Positions 51,472 through 61,180 of a stretch of DNA of 64,000 nt are shown piece after piece (positions within the stretch are counted from its first letter, which is position 1; each line of letters starts with the position of its first letter). Position numbers and translations under genes: made by a program. The stretch is from an uncultured Lachnospiraceae bacterium (lineage in GTDB: Bacteria; Bacillota; Clostridia; Lachnospirales; Lachnospiraceae): contig CALWES010000006.1 in NCBI GenBank assembly GCA_944377405.1, positions 62,001-126,000 of the forward strand, in the 5' to 3' direction. A model generated the notes under the pieces. It was given only the letters and a program-made list of their open reading frames with translations. It did no database searches and was not told the DNA's origin.

Positions 51472-54400
51472 TTAACGCTGTTTCTTTGTTCGCGTTGCTT
51501 TGGAAGGGGTTGCCAGGATTTCATCCGTCTTATTCTCCTCGTCTTCATCGTCCTCTTCTTCCTTATCTTTATCGGGTTTCTGCGACGGTTTAGACGGACG
51601 CCGGTTTGGAACAGATGGCGTACTGAGGCTTTCTGTAGGTTCTTCCTCTACCTCGATTTCATTTACCTCTTTCAAGAGAAGTTCCTCTTCTTCCTCTCCA
51701 TAGTTTTGACTATAAATGGTCTGCCCAGCAACACAATCCACCACTACTATTGTCTTTTCCGGATCCGCATACCATGTATAGCTGTAGTTGTTTAACGGGA
51801 TCACCTTTCCGTTTCCTGTAAAGGTCTTAAGGTTATTAACGTAACTCATGTAAAGACCTTCAAGAGCCGGACACCCACTTACATCTAAATCTTCAAGGAA
51901 CTTCACCCTATACAAATCCAATCTTCTCAGCTTTTTAAGATGTGTCAAATCCAACTCAGTGATATCAACAGAAGACAATCTCAAAGCTTCGATATTTGGG
52001 CAACCGGAAAAGTCGACCTCCTCTATCTGAATTTCCGTCGGCACGCCGCCATCTACATTCAACTGCCTTAAAGTCTTCGTACTGGGCCATGTGACTTCTA
52101 CCTCACTGCAAGTTTCAAAAATTAATGTCTCAAGTTGATTCAAATGGCTGAAGTCCCATATAGCTTTTTTACCATGATCCTTATAAAGTATATCGTTATT
52201 AATGTTTACATATTTCAGCTTCGTTGCATCTTCAATATTACATTCTAAATCTGCATCATTATAATAGTGCAAAATTAACTTCTCAACATTTTTAGGTAAG
52301 GAAAGTCTTTTGAGCCCTGATATGGGGGGCTGACTTGGTTCTATAGAAATATCCCTAACATCCGGTGCCTTTGAAAAATCGAGTTCCTCAATTGTACACG
52401 CAGGTGCATATTTGCTATTGTAAGACGATACATAAAAAGCAGTAACTTTAAAAGGATCATCTGGGCCCGACTGTTCACGAATATACTGTGGAACCAGAAG
52501 ACTGTACCCTCCTGTTTCAGGATTTTCTACTGGAGATATCCATCCTGTTGTCTCATCATATCCAGGCCATGTTGAGGAAATATCATTTCCATACTGGTCA
52601 AAGGCCTGGAAACTATACTGACTTATATCTTCATTCTTATATGTACCAAAGCTTATAAAACCCTCTTGCTTAATGATTTCAGACTCTCCATTATAATTTG
52701 CACTGTAAATCGTCTGTCCTGCTTTGCAGTCCTTTGCATCAATCGATTTTGTCTTTTTCTGATCCGAATACCACTTTAACTTATCAGGATATGCTTTTCC
52801 GTTACCAACAAAGACCTCCAAGCTGCTGTTGATCTTTAAATCACCAGCCGTAAGGTTTTCATTCTTACTGATATCCAGCTTCCTGATGTCAGTGTCTTTG
52901 ATGTCAAGATGCTTAAGCGCTTTATTGGCACTTACGTCAAGTTCTGTAAGCAGCCCGGCCTTAATACTGATATCCTCTACGGCTGAGTCTTTTCCATTTG
53001 GAAGGGTTATACTGTCAAGTTTTTCTGAAGCAATGTCAATTGTCTTCAACTTATTATTTTTACTTAGATCGATTTCGGAAAACTGATTGCCGTTTCCTGT
53101 CAAGGTCAGCTTTGTTAATTCGGTCGCATCAGCATAATTGCATTCAAACTCTTCTGCAAGATCAGCATTGATCGTAAGCGTTTTAATACCCTTTGGCAAT
53201 ACCAGCTTGCTCCACTCTGCTTCCAAAATATCAATTGATTTATCAACAACAAGACCTGTTACTTTATAGGGTTTCTTTTTCCCATTTTCCTCCTTCAGAA
53301 TATACTCAGGACAAATGAATTCATACTTCCTGTCCTTATCTATCGTCGGGTAAGACAATTCCTCTTTTTCCTTGCCGTTCTCGTCACATACCGTAAAAAC
53401 ATCTCTGGTGTCGCTTACCGTAATTGATGTCTCATTCTCAATTGTTTTTGAACCCCATATCGGAAGTTTCACTATTTCTAAAGGTCCAAAATCATGTTTT
53501 ATATTAAACGGGGTATTTCCTTTTTTGGTTTGAACGGCTACCCTTACATGTGCATCAAGATCCACTTGAAAGAAGGCTTCACCTCCGGACACCTTCGAAT
53601 CGCTTATATCCCAATGCTCCATCTCTGATGTTTTTTTTGCCGTAAATTCCATCCCCGCATCAGAAAATTTAAGATAAGCCTTAGGGCCGCCTCCAACAGG
53701 TACCATGCCACAGATCGAGCCGCATATCATAGGGTAAACTCCAACCTGTGCTTCATCCACTTTTGCCGCAATATTTAACTCGTCACTCGTAACCGGATCC
53801 TGACAACTCGACAAGTTATTGACTGTTGGAATCAAGCTATCGTCTGAATCTATCACCTCAACTCCAATTGTAAAATCGTACTTGGTGGTTTCTGTCCAGG
53901 TTATCGAAAGTCCACCGTCTCCCTTCCAGACAAGACATAAAACCATACCCAAATAAATAGATGGCATTTTTAATTTGGCCGACTCATCTCCGGAATTGAT
54001 CATGTCATCCACGGTCGCTATTGTCACTGAACCTGGGCGAATATTAGCGCCAACGCCTATCAGCGGAACAAGTCCCAGATCCTCAAAATCGAGGCCCTGT
54101 ATTGCAAGAGAGAAGAACTTGATGGCGTTATTTCGATCTTCTTTTGCGTTAGCCTTCACCTCATTCAGTTTATTCTTTACGCCATCATTAAATCCAGATT
54201 CAATTTTTCCAAAAACTTCTTTTCCCTTTTCTGTAGCAGCCTCTGATGCAGAAGCAATGATCGGAATTTTGGCTTTCAAACCCAACTCCTGTTTAGCTTC
54301 TGTCGTTATATCTGTTTTAAATACGAGGATTTGATCATTATTCTTATTCGGCAAATCACATGTATCGACTAAATATTTATCCGTCAGCGGTATTTGCATT

Positions 54401-56067
54401 CTAACCACCGTATTTTTGGGTTCTGCACTGAATGATGGGCTCCATTTAAAGCTGTCAATATATTGCTCGATAAACTTATTTAATTCCTGATTGGAACACA
54501 CCTTAGGAATGAGTTCCTTCAGATTTACCGAGGTATTGATTACAAGTTTTCCATTATCGACTGCAATGCCGGGGTTTTCGACCACTGCCCTGCTCCGCAT
54601 CCGACTTCTTGTATTTTCCTGATTTTCATCCCCCGCAAGAGACCATGTAACCAGTGATTCAATATTTTCTTCCGTGATGGCAGGAATTTCCAAATCAACA
54701 TTGGTTCCGGGCGCAAAAAGGTTAAATGGAGAGGCCTGCCATACATGAATGACCTCCATTTTTTCCGCATCATATCCTTCAAATGTCCCGGAATAATCAT
54801 CATCATGGGACTGATAAATGAAGGTCATGCCCGATGCAAACGCTTCAGTCGGCTCTATATAGATCACATCGTTTACATCATATCTGCCATCCAGAACATA
54901 CTGGTAGATCGGGTTATCTTCATATACTGCAAGCTCGCCCGTCCCATCTTCATATTGGCGATAATCAAAGATTCCATCATAAATCTCATCAAGAATCTCC
55001 TGCTCTGCCTGATTGTCTGCCTGTGCCACCTTAACATTATCGGCAGTCACAATGCGCTGCTCCTCTTCCTCCCCCTCTTTGAGCGGACGATACTCAATCG
55101 TGGCAGTTTGCTTCTCTGCCGTAAAATGAAGCACGGGTTCCTCTTCAGTCACCGAATGATAGCCAGTGATTGCAGGGATATGCACAATATAAGAATCCCC
55201 GATCTGTCCACTGACCGTTCTTTCCCCTATCTTCTTCTGATTTTCTGAATCAACATATTGAATCGTAATATTGCCAACGAACAGGGTTTTCCGATACATT
55301 ACATAGATCTCTGTATCCTTATTGGCAAACACTGCCTCTACCGGCTGTCCGTCTAAAATCTCATATCCTCCAAATACCTGATGCTCAATTGTAACGCTTT
55401 CACCGGGCTCTCCGGTCAACTCTTTTGTTCCAAGTACCTCTTTCGTATCGGCATCGATATATTTGACTGTGATCCGGACCTTTCCCTTTTCATCATCCGG
55501 GTTCGTCTCTTCTCCGCTGTTTCCATGATCTCCGGAAGTCCCACTACCTCCAGAAGAATAGCTGCCTCCAGAAGAGCCTCCCTGTACTGGCCCCCTCGTC
55601 TGAATGCCTTTGCCTGGTACATACTGTAAAACTCCATCAACTGTCCATCTTCCTTCTGCATCAACAGTATAGCCATCCGGCGTGGTGCAGTTTGTATAAA
55701 GCTTTCCATTGGCATCAAAACAATAGCAGTAACCATCGATCCACTGCCATGTACTTACAAATGCTCTGCCATAAAAGCCATCATGTATCGTGTTTAAAAA
55801 ATACCAATTTCCTCCTTCATAAAGCCACCCTGACCGGAGCGCACCCTGTACCGGCGCATCTTCCGATGGTTCAAGATAGTACCAGTCTTTTCTGGAATCC
55901 TGATACCAGCCTAAATGATTACGGACAATCCCCTCTTGCCCTTCATCCTCTCTCAGAAACCAGTTGTTTCCTTCCTGGTACCAGCTGCCCGCAACTGCAG
56001 TGTTCTGGAACATCATAACTGATGCCAATACCCATGCAATGGCTTGCTTCAGCTTTCGCTTCTTCAT
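51472..56067 (-). CDS. Large secreted surface protein (1531 aa) with wall-binding-like, MucBP-like and leucine-rich repeats
   Basis: Signal peptide (residues ~1-26), then aromatic choline-binding-like repeats (GWYQDSRKDWYYLEP, GWLYEGGNWYFLN, TWQWIDGYCYCF), a Gly/Ser spacer (~160-185), two MucBP-like modules (ITVKYIDADTKEVLG, ITIQYVDSENQKKIG), a long unique central region, and two blocks of leucine-rich-like repeats (about residues 985-1100 and 1245-1440, e.g. LTELDVSANKALKHLDI). The tail is acidic and basic-ended without LPXTG, so attachment is probably through the aromatic repeats. A role in adhesion is inferred. Its promoter contains a nine-G tract. Confidence 0.8.
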   Translation of the reverse strand: MKKRKLKQAIAWVLASVMMFQNTAVAGSWYQEGNNWFLREDEGQEGIVRNHLGWYQDSRKDWYYLEPSEDAPVQGALRSGWLYEGGNWYFLNTIHDGFYGRAFVSTWQWIDGYCYCFDANGKLYTNCTTPDGYTVDAEGRWTVDGVLQYVPGKGIQTRGPVQGGSSGGSYSSGGSGTSGDHGNSGEETNPDDEKGKVRITVKYIDADTKEVLGTKELTGEPGESVTIEHQVFGGYEILDGQPVEAVFANKDTEIYVMYRKTLFVGNITIQYVDSENQKKIGERTVSGQIGDSYIVHIPAITGYHSVTEEEPVLHFTAEKQTATIEYRPLKEGEEEEQRIVTADNVKVAQADNQAEQEILDEIYDGIFDYRQYEDGTGELAVYEDNPIYQYVLDGRYDVNDVIYIEPTEAFASGMTFIYQSHDDDYSGTFEGYDAEKMEVIHVWQASPFNLFAPGTNVDLEIPAITEENIESLVTWSLAGDENQENTRSRMRSRAVVENPGIAVDNGKLVINTSVNLKELIPKVCSNQELNKFIEQYIDSFKWSPSFSAEPKNTVVRMQIPLTDKYLVDTCDLPNKNNDQILVFKTDITTEAKQELGLKAKIPIIASASEAATEKGKEVFGKIESGFNDGVKNKLNEVKANAKEDRNNAIKFFSLAIQGLDFEDLGLVPLIGVGANIRPGSVTIATVDDMINSGDESAKLKMPSIYLGMVLCLVWKGDGGLSITWTETTKYDFTIGVEVIDSDDSLIPTVNNLSSCQDPVTSDELNIAAKVDEAQVGVYPMICGSICGMVPVGGGPKAYLKFSDAGMEFTAKKTSEMEHWDISDSKVSGGEAFFQVDLDAHVRVAVQTKKGNTPFNIKHDFGPLEIVKLPIWGSKTIENETSITVSDTRDVFTVCDENGKEKEELSYPTIDKDRKYEFICPEYILKEENGKKKPYKVTGLVVDKSIDILEAEWSKLVLPKGIKTLTINADLAEEFECNYADATELTKLTLTGNGNQFSEIDLSKNNKLKTIDIASEKLDSITLPNGKDSAVEDISIKAGLLTELDVSANKALKHLDIKDTDIRKLDISKNENLTAGDLKINSSLEVFVGNGKAYPDKLKWYSDQKKTKSIDAKDCKAGQTIYSANYNGESEIIKQEGFISFGTYKNEDISQYSFQAFDQYGNDISSTWPGYDETTGWISPVENPETGGYSLLVPQYIREQSGPDDPFKVTAFYVSSYNSKYAPACTIEELDFSKAPDVRDISIEPSQPPISGLKRLSLPKNVEKLILHYYNDADLECNIEDATKLKYVNINNDILYKDHGKKAIWDFSHLNQLETLIFETCSEVEVTWPSTKTLRQLNVDGGVPTEIQIEEVDFSGCPNIEALRLSSVDITELDLTHLKKLRRLDLYRVKFLEDLDVSGCPALEGLYMSYVNNLKTFTGNGKVIPLNNYSYTWYADPEKTIVVVDCVAGQTIYSQNYGEEEEELLLKEVNEIEVEEEPTESLSTPSVPNRRPSKPSQKPDKDKEEEDDEDEENKTDEILATPSKATRTKKQR

Positions 56068-56161
56068 AACCTCACTACTCCTCCCCTATCGTTTGATTAT
56101 GTATGGATTTATCCGCCTGCCATTTTTCGACTGGCGGCTCCTTTCCAAATCATCTCATTCC

Positions 56162-56192
56162 ATTTTACCCCCCCCCGAATGCTTTCTGTCAA
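56162..56192 (-). promoter_or_regulatory. Probable phase-variable promoter with G9 tract
   Basis: Minus strand TTGACA (56187-56192), then a 19-bp spacer ending in nine G (56168-56176), then TAAAAT (56162-56167), about 95 bp before the surface-protein start. Loss of two G would give the optimal 17-bp spacer. Confidence 0.65.
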
Positions 56193-56265
56193 ACAATTTC
56201 CTTCATAATATAAACAAGAAAAAAGGACTGAAGCACTACCTCCAATCCTTTTCTTTCATTGATTA

Positions 56266-57402
56266 TTAGGGTTTACATCTTTTGCATGGATCATACCCCA
56301 TTGCAATCGCTTCATCCCGGCTCCCGTAGAATTCCTTTTTATTCCTCTCGCTCATATCGTCTACGCTTGAACAGCGGGGATAATGGAACTTATGGGAATT
56401 CGTATTGAGGATATAGGTCACCTCTGAAGCAACTGTTTCTTTTGAGCGATCCTCCTGAGGAATCCCGGAAGCCGTTTCTTTCCGAGTTGCCTCACTTTTT
56501 CCATCTGAATAATCATTACATGGATCGGTATTCCATGTAAGCGTCCTTCCATCAGAATAGGCTATGATCTCACCCTGTTTATCCGTCCTGTATAAGGCTA
56601 TATCTCGCGCTCTAAGCCTTTCTAAGGGCTCCTTGTGCGGATAGCCATAAGAATTATCATCTGCACAGGAAATAATCCCTATTTCAGGCTTTACAGCATC
56701 CAGAAAAGCTTCTGTCGTCGATGTTGAGGATCCATGATGACCAAGTACAAGCACATCTGCACTCAGATCTATTCCCGTCCCTGACATATCTTCTTCACTT
56801 TCTGCCTCTGCATCCCCTGTCAGCAGAAAAGAATTCTCTCCATGGACGATCTTAAGCGCTATGGAGTTGTTGTTAGGCGCTTCATCCTCAACACTTGGAG
56901 CAAGTACCGTAACCTGTGCCGAACCAAGGTTGAATTGCTCACCTACTGATGGGTGTTCAATCGTTTGTCCGGCTTTACCCACCGCATTAGCAAACGACCT
57001 GTACAAATCCGTATCGCCCTCATAATCCGGTCCTAACACATGACCTACATCAAATACGTTCAATGCTCCAATAAGACCCGCTATGTGGTCTGAATCATAA
57101 TGGGATGCCACCATGTAATCAAGCTCAGGTATTTCCTCATTTTTGAGATATGCTACAACATACGATGATCTGTCAGTATCTCCTCCATCATAAAGCATAT
57201 AGCTTCCGTCACACTCTACAAGTACAGATAGAGCCTGTCCAACATCAAGTACAGTAAAAACAAGGCTGGAATCTCCTGCCTCTCTGTTCCCCTGATTGGA
57301 TGCTGCAAGAACCGGCATCGGAAGCAGACAGCAAACTAACAAGAAGACAATAAATGATTGCAGAAATCTTTTTGCTCTTTGATATACCCGTTTCTTTGGC
57401 AT
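56266..57402 (-). CDS. Secreted ComEC/Rec2-like MBL-fold protein with C-terminal Cys-His domain
   Basis: A 378-residue exported protein: signal peptide (cleavage after VLAA, ~34), an MBL-fold domain of the ComEC type (VASHYDSDHIAGLIGAL as HxxxDH metal site, LLTGDAEAESE, LVLGHHGSSTS), then a short C-terminal domain with HYPRCSS and GYDPCKRCKP, as in small Ada-like metal-binding modules. Such free-standing secreted proteins may be nucleases. GGGAGG precedes the start. It lies 200 bp upstream of the surface-protein gene on the same strand. Confidence 0.8.
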   Translation of the reverse strand: MPKKRVYQRAKRFLQSFIVFLLVCCLLPMPVLAASNQGNREAGDSSLVFTVLDVGQALSVLVECDGSYMLYDGGDTDRSSYVVAYLKNEEIPELDYMVASHYDSDHIAGLIGALNVFDVGHVLGPDYEGDTDLYRSFANAVGKAGQTIEHPSVGEQFNLGSAQVTVLAPSVEDEAPNNNSIALKIVHGENSFLLTGDAEAESEEDMSGTGIDLSADVLVLGHHGSSTSTTEAFLDAVKPEIGIISCADDNSYGYPHKEPLERLRARDIALYRTDKQGEIIAYSDGRTLTWNTDPCNDYSDGKSEATRKETASGIPQEDRSKETVASEVTYILNTNSHKFHYPRCSSVDDMSERNKKEFYGSRDEAIAMGYDPCKRCKP

Positions 57403-57440
57403 ACACTAGCCTCCCTTTCTCTATAATGAAACTGGATTTT

Positions 57441-57734
57441 CTAGCGTTCTTTTGTTATTTCCCTGCAGATATCCCGAAAGTCTGCCAGCATTCCCGTCCT
57501 CTTCATTGCTCTGTTAAATCTGCTCCTGAAGCGAAATGTAGCCAGTTTTTCCTGCCACCCTCCAACACAAAGAGCGCGGGCTCTTACCTTATGTACTGTG
57601 AACCAGTTCGCAAGGTTTCTTATTGTGACTGATTCCATGTTGTTTAACCCCAACTGCAGTTTTTCTGGAATTGCCGGATCATCGTACAATAAGGCCAGTG
57701 TCCACCCTTCGGGTGCATTAAAAATCATATACAT
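57441..57734 (-). CDS. Unknown 97-residue protein
   Basis: A basic protein starting MYMIFNAPEGWTLALLYDD, with NNMESVTIRNLANWFTVHKV in the middle. AAGGA lies 9 bp before the start. Not recognised. Just before the ComEC-like gene on the same strand. Confidence 0.4.
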   Translation of the reverse strand: MYMIFNAPEGWTLALLYDDPAIPEKLQLGLNNMESVTIRNLANWFTVHKVRARALCVGGWQEKLATFRFRSRFNRAMKRTGMLADFRDICREITKER

Positions 57735-57903
57735 CTCTATCTGATCCTTCGAGTTGCTGCTTTCTTGTATAATAGTATGCCTACTCTCTTTCAGTCAAGC
57801 AAGCCTCTCATTTATCGAGCATTTTCTACAAAAATATTGACTTTATATATATATATAATAGATACAAATTTTCTATAATTGATTTATGGAGGATATTGAT
57901 GTC

Positions 57904-58122
57904 ATGAAAAAAATATATCCGCTGCTTTTCTTGGGAACGTTCCTATGTCTTACTGCATGTGGAAACGATACCGGCAGCACTTCTATTTCGAATGAAACTA
58001 CCACTGAAAATTTATCCGTAGCAGAAACAATTGAAGAAAACAGTACTGAAGGAGCTACAGAGGAAACCGAGTCCGCAATACAAGCTGCAGAACCAGGGGA
58101 AACCATCTCAAAAATCCTTTAG
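57904..58122 (+). pseudogene. 5' part of an interrupted lipoprotein gene
   Basis: Signal peptide with lipobox CLTACGN and a Thr/Glu linker, ending AEPGETIS and then KIL-stop. In lipoproteins of this kind GETI is followed by T-D-x-x-E-F-T; that continuation is found 1.3 kb away (59413). GGAGG lies before the start. See the 3' part. Confidence 0.55.
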
Positions 58123-58996
58123 AACATTTTTTGGAGAACCTTTCATTTCACAGGTCAACCACACAATCAACAAAATACAAATCTATATTTTCTCAGGGTA
58201 AAAGAAAAAGCGTCGCTCAACTAGAAATGGCTAAATGTTTTTTCTTATTCCACCTTTTTGTCCTTTGCCTCTCCATCTGACTCTATATTGAAAGTCTCTA
58301 AGGTATCTTTATTTTTGCGGTAATCAGCAAAATAATTCCAACTTGCAAGTCAATTTAATCTTTTAAGCCTTGCATCTCCCGAGTTTTTGTCTCAAACTTT
58401 CGGTAATCCAATCCAAACAAGTGTACCAGTAAAATTCCGCTGAGTTCCCATACCTACCCGTTTTCATCCCATCCAAGCGATTGACACGACAACAGTAATA
58501 AACCTCTGTCAGCTTGCCTAACAACTGGCTGATTATATCAGTCTCGCTATCCTTGTTCTCAATCATCTTCACACAGTCTTACTCTGGCGATTTAACTGTT
58601 GTAATGTATACCTCTATCCATGTCATATCACCGTCTAAGATCCGCCAGATGGTATCTATATCCGTACACTATCCCTAGCGACCGTTCAATTCTCCCTCCT
58701 GTGATTTGACGAGAATGCTCTCTTCTTTGTTGAAACGGACATTACACAACACAATGTACAACTGATAAAATAAAGCTTTTTTCAGAATTGTAGCAAAAGG
58801 CAGAAGTACAGGGCTTAGGATTACCCCCCCACTCTGCATTTTGTGGTCTATACCTATTGCGTTCCTTTTCAAATAAGTATAAAATATAATTATTACAACC
58901 AGGAAGGGAATTGGGTAGATGAAGAGGAAATTAATATATTTGATTTAGAAAATAGATATTGATTATTAATTCTATTCACTTTCGGAGTAAAATAAT
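58123..58996. other. Decayed DNA inside the interrupted lipoprotein gene
   Basis: No complete gene recognised. Coding-like scraps are present: minus strand ITTVKSPE-stop (about 58580-58657) followed by a 69-codon frame starting MKMIENKDSETD (58363-58572) and a 65-codon frame at 58675-58872 that contains a 7-C homopolymer; plus strand NQEGNWVDEEEINIFDLENR then stop (about 58885-58963). The mix of strands and stops points to remnants of several genes. Confidence 0.45.
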
Positions 58997-59362
58997 ATGC
59001 TATATGTAATTATATTAATAATTGTAATTTTTATTATTTATCATAGCTATCATAAAAGTATTGAAGAAAAAAAAGAAATCCATGAATTTAATAAAAAAAA
59101 TGAACCTAAATATAATAAAGAGCCCTATATGAATAACGGATACTTTTCACCTCCCCCAGTAACTGGAGACCATTATAAATGGAAATGTGTAGGAGAAAGT
59201 CACGGTTATAAATCTACATTCTATAGTGTCTATTCTGGTTGTGAATACGAAGGTTCTTCAGTTTGTGCTAATTGTACAAGAAGAAAAGAAACATTGATAA
59301 ATGGCAAAAAGTATTATGGTGCTTCTGAAGCTTGCTATAGCCATTACTATGTAGATGAATAA
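58997..59362 (+). CDS. Small membrane-anchored Cys-rich protein (121 aa), unknown
   Basis: N-terminal membrane helix (residues 1-18, Ile-rich), a charged linker, and a compact domain with Cys residues in KWKCVGES, SGCEYEGSSVCANCTRRKE and SEACYSH that could bind zinc or form disulphides. AT-rich. No strong ribosome site (TCGGAG 15 bp upstream). It sits within the DNA that splits the lipoprotein gene. Confidence 0.4.
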   Translation: MLYVIILIIVIFIIYHSYHKSIEEKKEIHEFNKKNEPKYNKEPYMNNGYFSPPPVTGDHYKWKCVGESHGYKSTFYSVYSGCEYEGSSVCANCTRRKETLINGKKYYGASEACYSHYYVDE

Positions 59363-59412
59363 AAGTCATCAGTAATGTGAATAGTCCCTTGTTTGAAGAG
59401 TTTTGATTTTTA

Positions 59413-59883
59413 ACGGACCTTATGGAATTTACCTTGAATAGTGCTGAACCTGCGATTGCACTAGGAAACACTATTGGAGATGATTATTTTCTACCCAAAG
59501 AATATGATCCTGATGAAGATGCAAAGAACCCTTATGTAGCTGAAATTGGTCATACACTGATCGCAATTAATTATACTGCAAAAAATCTAAATAGAACCTA
59601 TGATGAAATCGACAGTGGAAGTAATTTCGTACAGGTAGAATACAATAACGAAACCTACCCCTGTGACACCGAATATGGCTACCTGACAAATGACGGAGAA
59701 AACTGGGAACATCATGGGGCCAGTAATGTACTTCTTTCCGCTGGTGAAGAAGCAACCCTGCGCTGCTGTATTGATATACCTGTAGAAATGGAAGATTTCT
59801 CGGACGAGTTCTCTTTAATCTTCAGCATTCCCACTGCTTCTGAAGGGCCTAAATTAGTTGTTTATACCATAAATAAAAACTAG
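59413..59883 (+). pseudogene. 3' part of the interrupted lipoprotein gene
   Basis: The frame begins after a TGA with TDLMEFTLNSAEPAIALGN and continues for ~155 residues as a beta-sandwich domain like DUF4352-type lipoprotein domains (YVAEIGHTLIAINYTAKNLN). Joined to the 5' part it reads GETIS-TDLMEFTL, as expected. An internal ATG (59422) has no ribosome site. A terminator follows. Confidence 0.55.
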
Positions 59884-59890
59884 CTGTCAT

Positions 59891-59926
59891 AGTACCGATA
59901 ATTACACTTATCGGTACTATATTTTT
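59891..59926 (+). terminator. Terminator after the lipoprotein remnant
   Basis: AGTACCGATAA, loop TTACAC (part), TTATCGGTACT, then ATATTTTT. Confidence 0.8.
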
Positions 59927-59950
59927 AAGAATCAGATATAGCCATTATAT

Positions 59951-59978
59951 CCCGCGAGAACAATATTGTTCTCGCGGG
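59951..59978. repeat. Perfect 28-bp palindrome
   Basis: CCCGCGAGAACAAT followed by its exact complement ATTGTTCTCGCGGG with no spacer. Too GC-rich for its AT-rich surroundings and without T-run; a protein site or cruciform. Confidence 0.7.
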
Positions 59979-60000
59979 TAAAGATGCGGCGCGTCACTGC

Positions 60001-60085
60001 ATTCCGCGTTCCTTAACCATCTCCCTAAAAGTATTTCTAGCCCCTGAAGATGCGGAACGCGGACTACATCGACGTTCCGCATCTT
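60001..60085. repeat. Mutually exclusive hairpins
   Basis: AAGATGCGGAACG (60047-60059) pairs with CGTTCCGCATCTT (60073-60085); alternatively GGAACGCGGA (60054-60063) pairs with TCCGCGTTCC (60003-60012). The two share bases, so only one can form. AAGATGCGG also occurs at 59980. The remaining 60086-60248 shows no gene. Confidence 0.55.
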
Positions 60086-60248
60086 TAAGTATCTGTGTCA
60101 GGATGATCTAGGTTCTTTTTTCAGTAACATCTTCGTACTATCAGGATGGTTGGATATCATATATGAATATATCCTTACTAGCCCATCCAATAAAGCGTAT
60201 ACATATTATTATGAATTGTACCATATGATTTGTAAGGCATTATGGAAT

Positions 60249-60833
60249 CTATTTTTCATTGAACAAATATCTTTCATACCTTTCGACTCCATCTATACTA
60301 TTATCTATCCTATAATCCAAGCTTTTAATAAATCCATCAATTATACCTCTCATACTTTTTACCTCATATGGTACGTCAAATCTATTTCCTTTTAATCTAT
60401 CATAAGCACTGATTGCCAGGTGAATATGTATTTCTCCAGTATCGAGATGAACTCCAAATATACATAAATAGTCTTTGTACAATCCTTGAATAATATATCT
60501 TGCAAGGTTATATGCATCCACTGGAAGAAGATAGTCATATTTATGGAAACTTATGATCCTATGCTTTACCAAATCTGATCCATTGTTCTCTGATGAATAT
60601 ATACCCAAAAGAAGTTTCATCATACAAGACGCTTCAAAAGGATCGTGACTCATATATTCTGGTCCTATAAACGGAATACACCCGTTGAATTCTCCAAGTG
60701 CCTTTCCAGGTCTTACACGATCAAAGTTGGTTTTATTTACATTAAGTATATAATAGATTAGCTTTTCCACCGAATCCATATCCTTATAGCTCTCATGATT
60801 CCTTTCATTTACGCATTTAATAAAATATGGCAT
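60249..60833 (-). CDS. Short relaxase-like protein (194 aa)
   Basis: A 194-residue protein with LIYYILN (Tyr27/28), HRIISFHKYDYLLP, and CIFGVHLDTGEIHIHLAIS (His129, Asp131, His136, His138), the Tyr motif and the metal-binding HxD...HxH motif of MOBP-type relaxases, followed by KGNRFDV. It ends where a catalytic domain would, without helicase or primase part. It starts 25 bp inside the MobC-like gene. It would nick the element at oriT. Confidence 0.65.
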   Translation of the reverse strand: MPYFIKCVNERNHESYKDMDSVEKLIYYILNVNKTNFDRVRPGKALGEFNGCIPFIGPEYMSHDPFEASCMMKLLLGIYSSENNGSDLVKHRIISFHKYDYLLPVDAYNLARYIIQGLYKDYLCIFGVHLDTGEIHIHLAISAYDRLKGNRFDVPYEVKSMRGIIDGFIKSLDYRIDNSIDGVERYERYLFNEK

Positions 60834-61084
60834 AATTCGTTTAAGCTCCTTTCAACTTCTTCCATATTGGCTTTTTTATGCTTCGTCTTTGTTGTATCTA
60901 CAGCTTCTTTTACTTTATATATCCCCTGATATAATTCTTTATCCCGGTTTTTATCCTTCTGAGATATCACATTGGTCTTAAGTATACAGGACCTGATAAA
61001 TTCACTTTTGTTCATTCCAGATTCTTGAAGTTTTTTTACAAACATCAATTCATCCTCCCCTTCAAATTTAATCGTTACTTTCAT
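60809..61084 (-). CDS. MobC-like relaxosome protein (91 aa)
   Basis: An RHH-type N-terminus (MKVTIKFEGEDEL then KSEFIRSCIL) with a basic coiled C-terminal half, the usual layout of small relaxosome proteins. Start follows AGAGGAGGTGACCC; the longer frame has no site. Overlaps the relaxase-like gene. Confidence 0.65.
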   Translation of the reverse strand: MKVTIKFEGEDELMFVKKLQESGMNKSEFIRSCILKTNVISQKDKNRDKELYQGIYKVKEAVDTTKTKHKKANMEEVERSLNELCHILLNA

Positions 61085-61109
61085 AGGGTCACCTCCTCTA
61101 AATCTTATT

Positions 61110-61180
61110 ATGATATATTTTAGCAAGTAAGTGGGACGGTCCGACCTTTCATCGGTTTTCCATCTCCAGCTTACTATACC
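61110..61180. other. Candidate oriT region upstream of the MobC-like gene
   Basis: The region just before the mob genes holds the inverted repeat AGTAAG (61126-61131)/CTTACT (61170-61175) around GGGACGGTCC. oriT usually lies here and contains inverted repeats next to nic, but no nic consensus was recognised. Confidence 0.3.
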
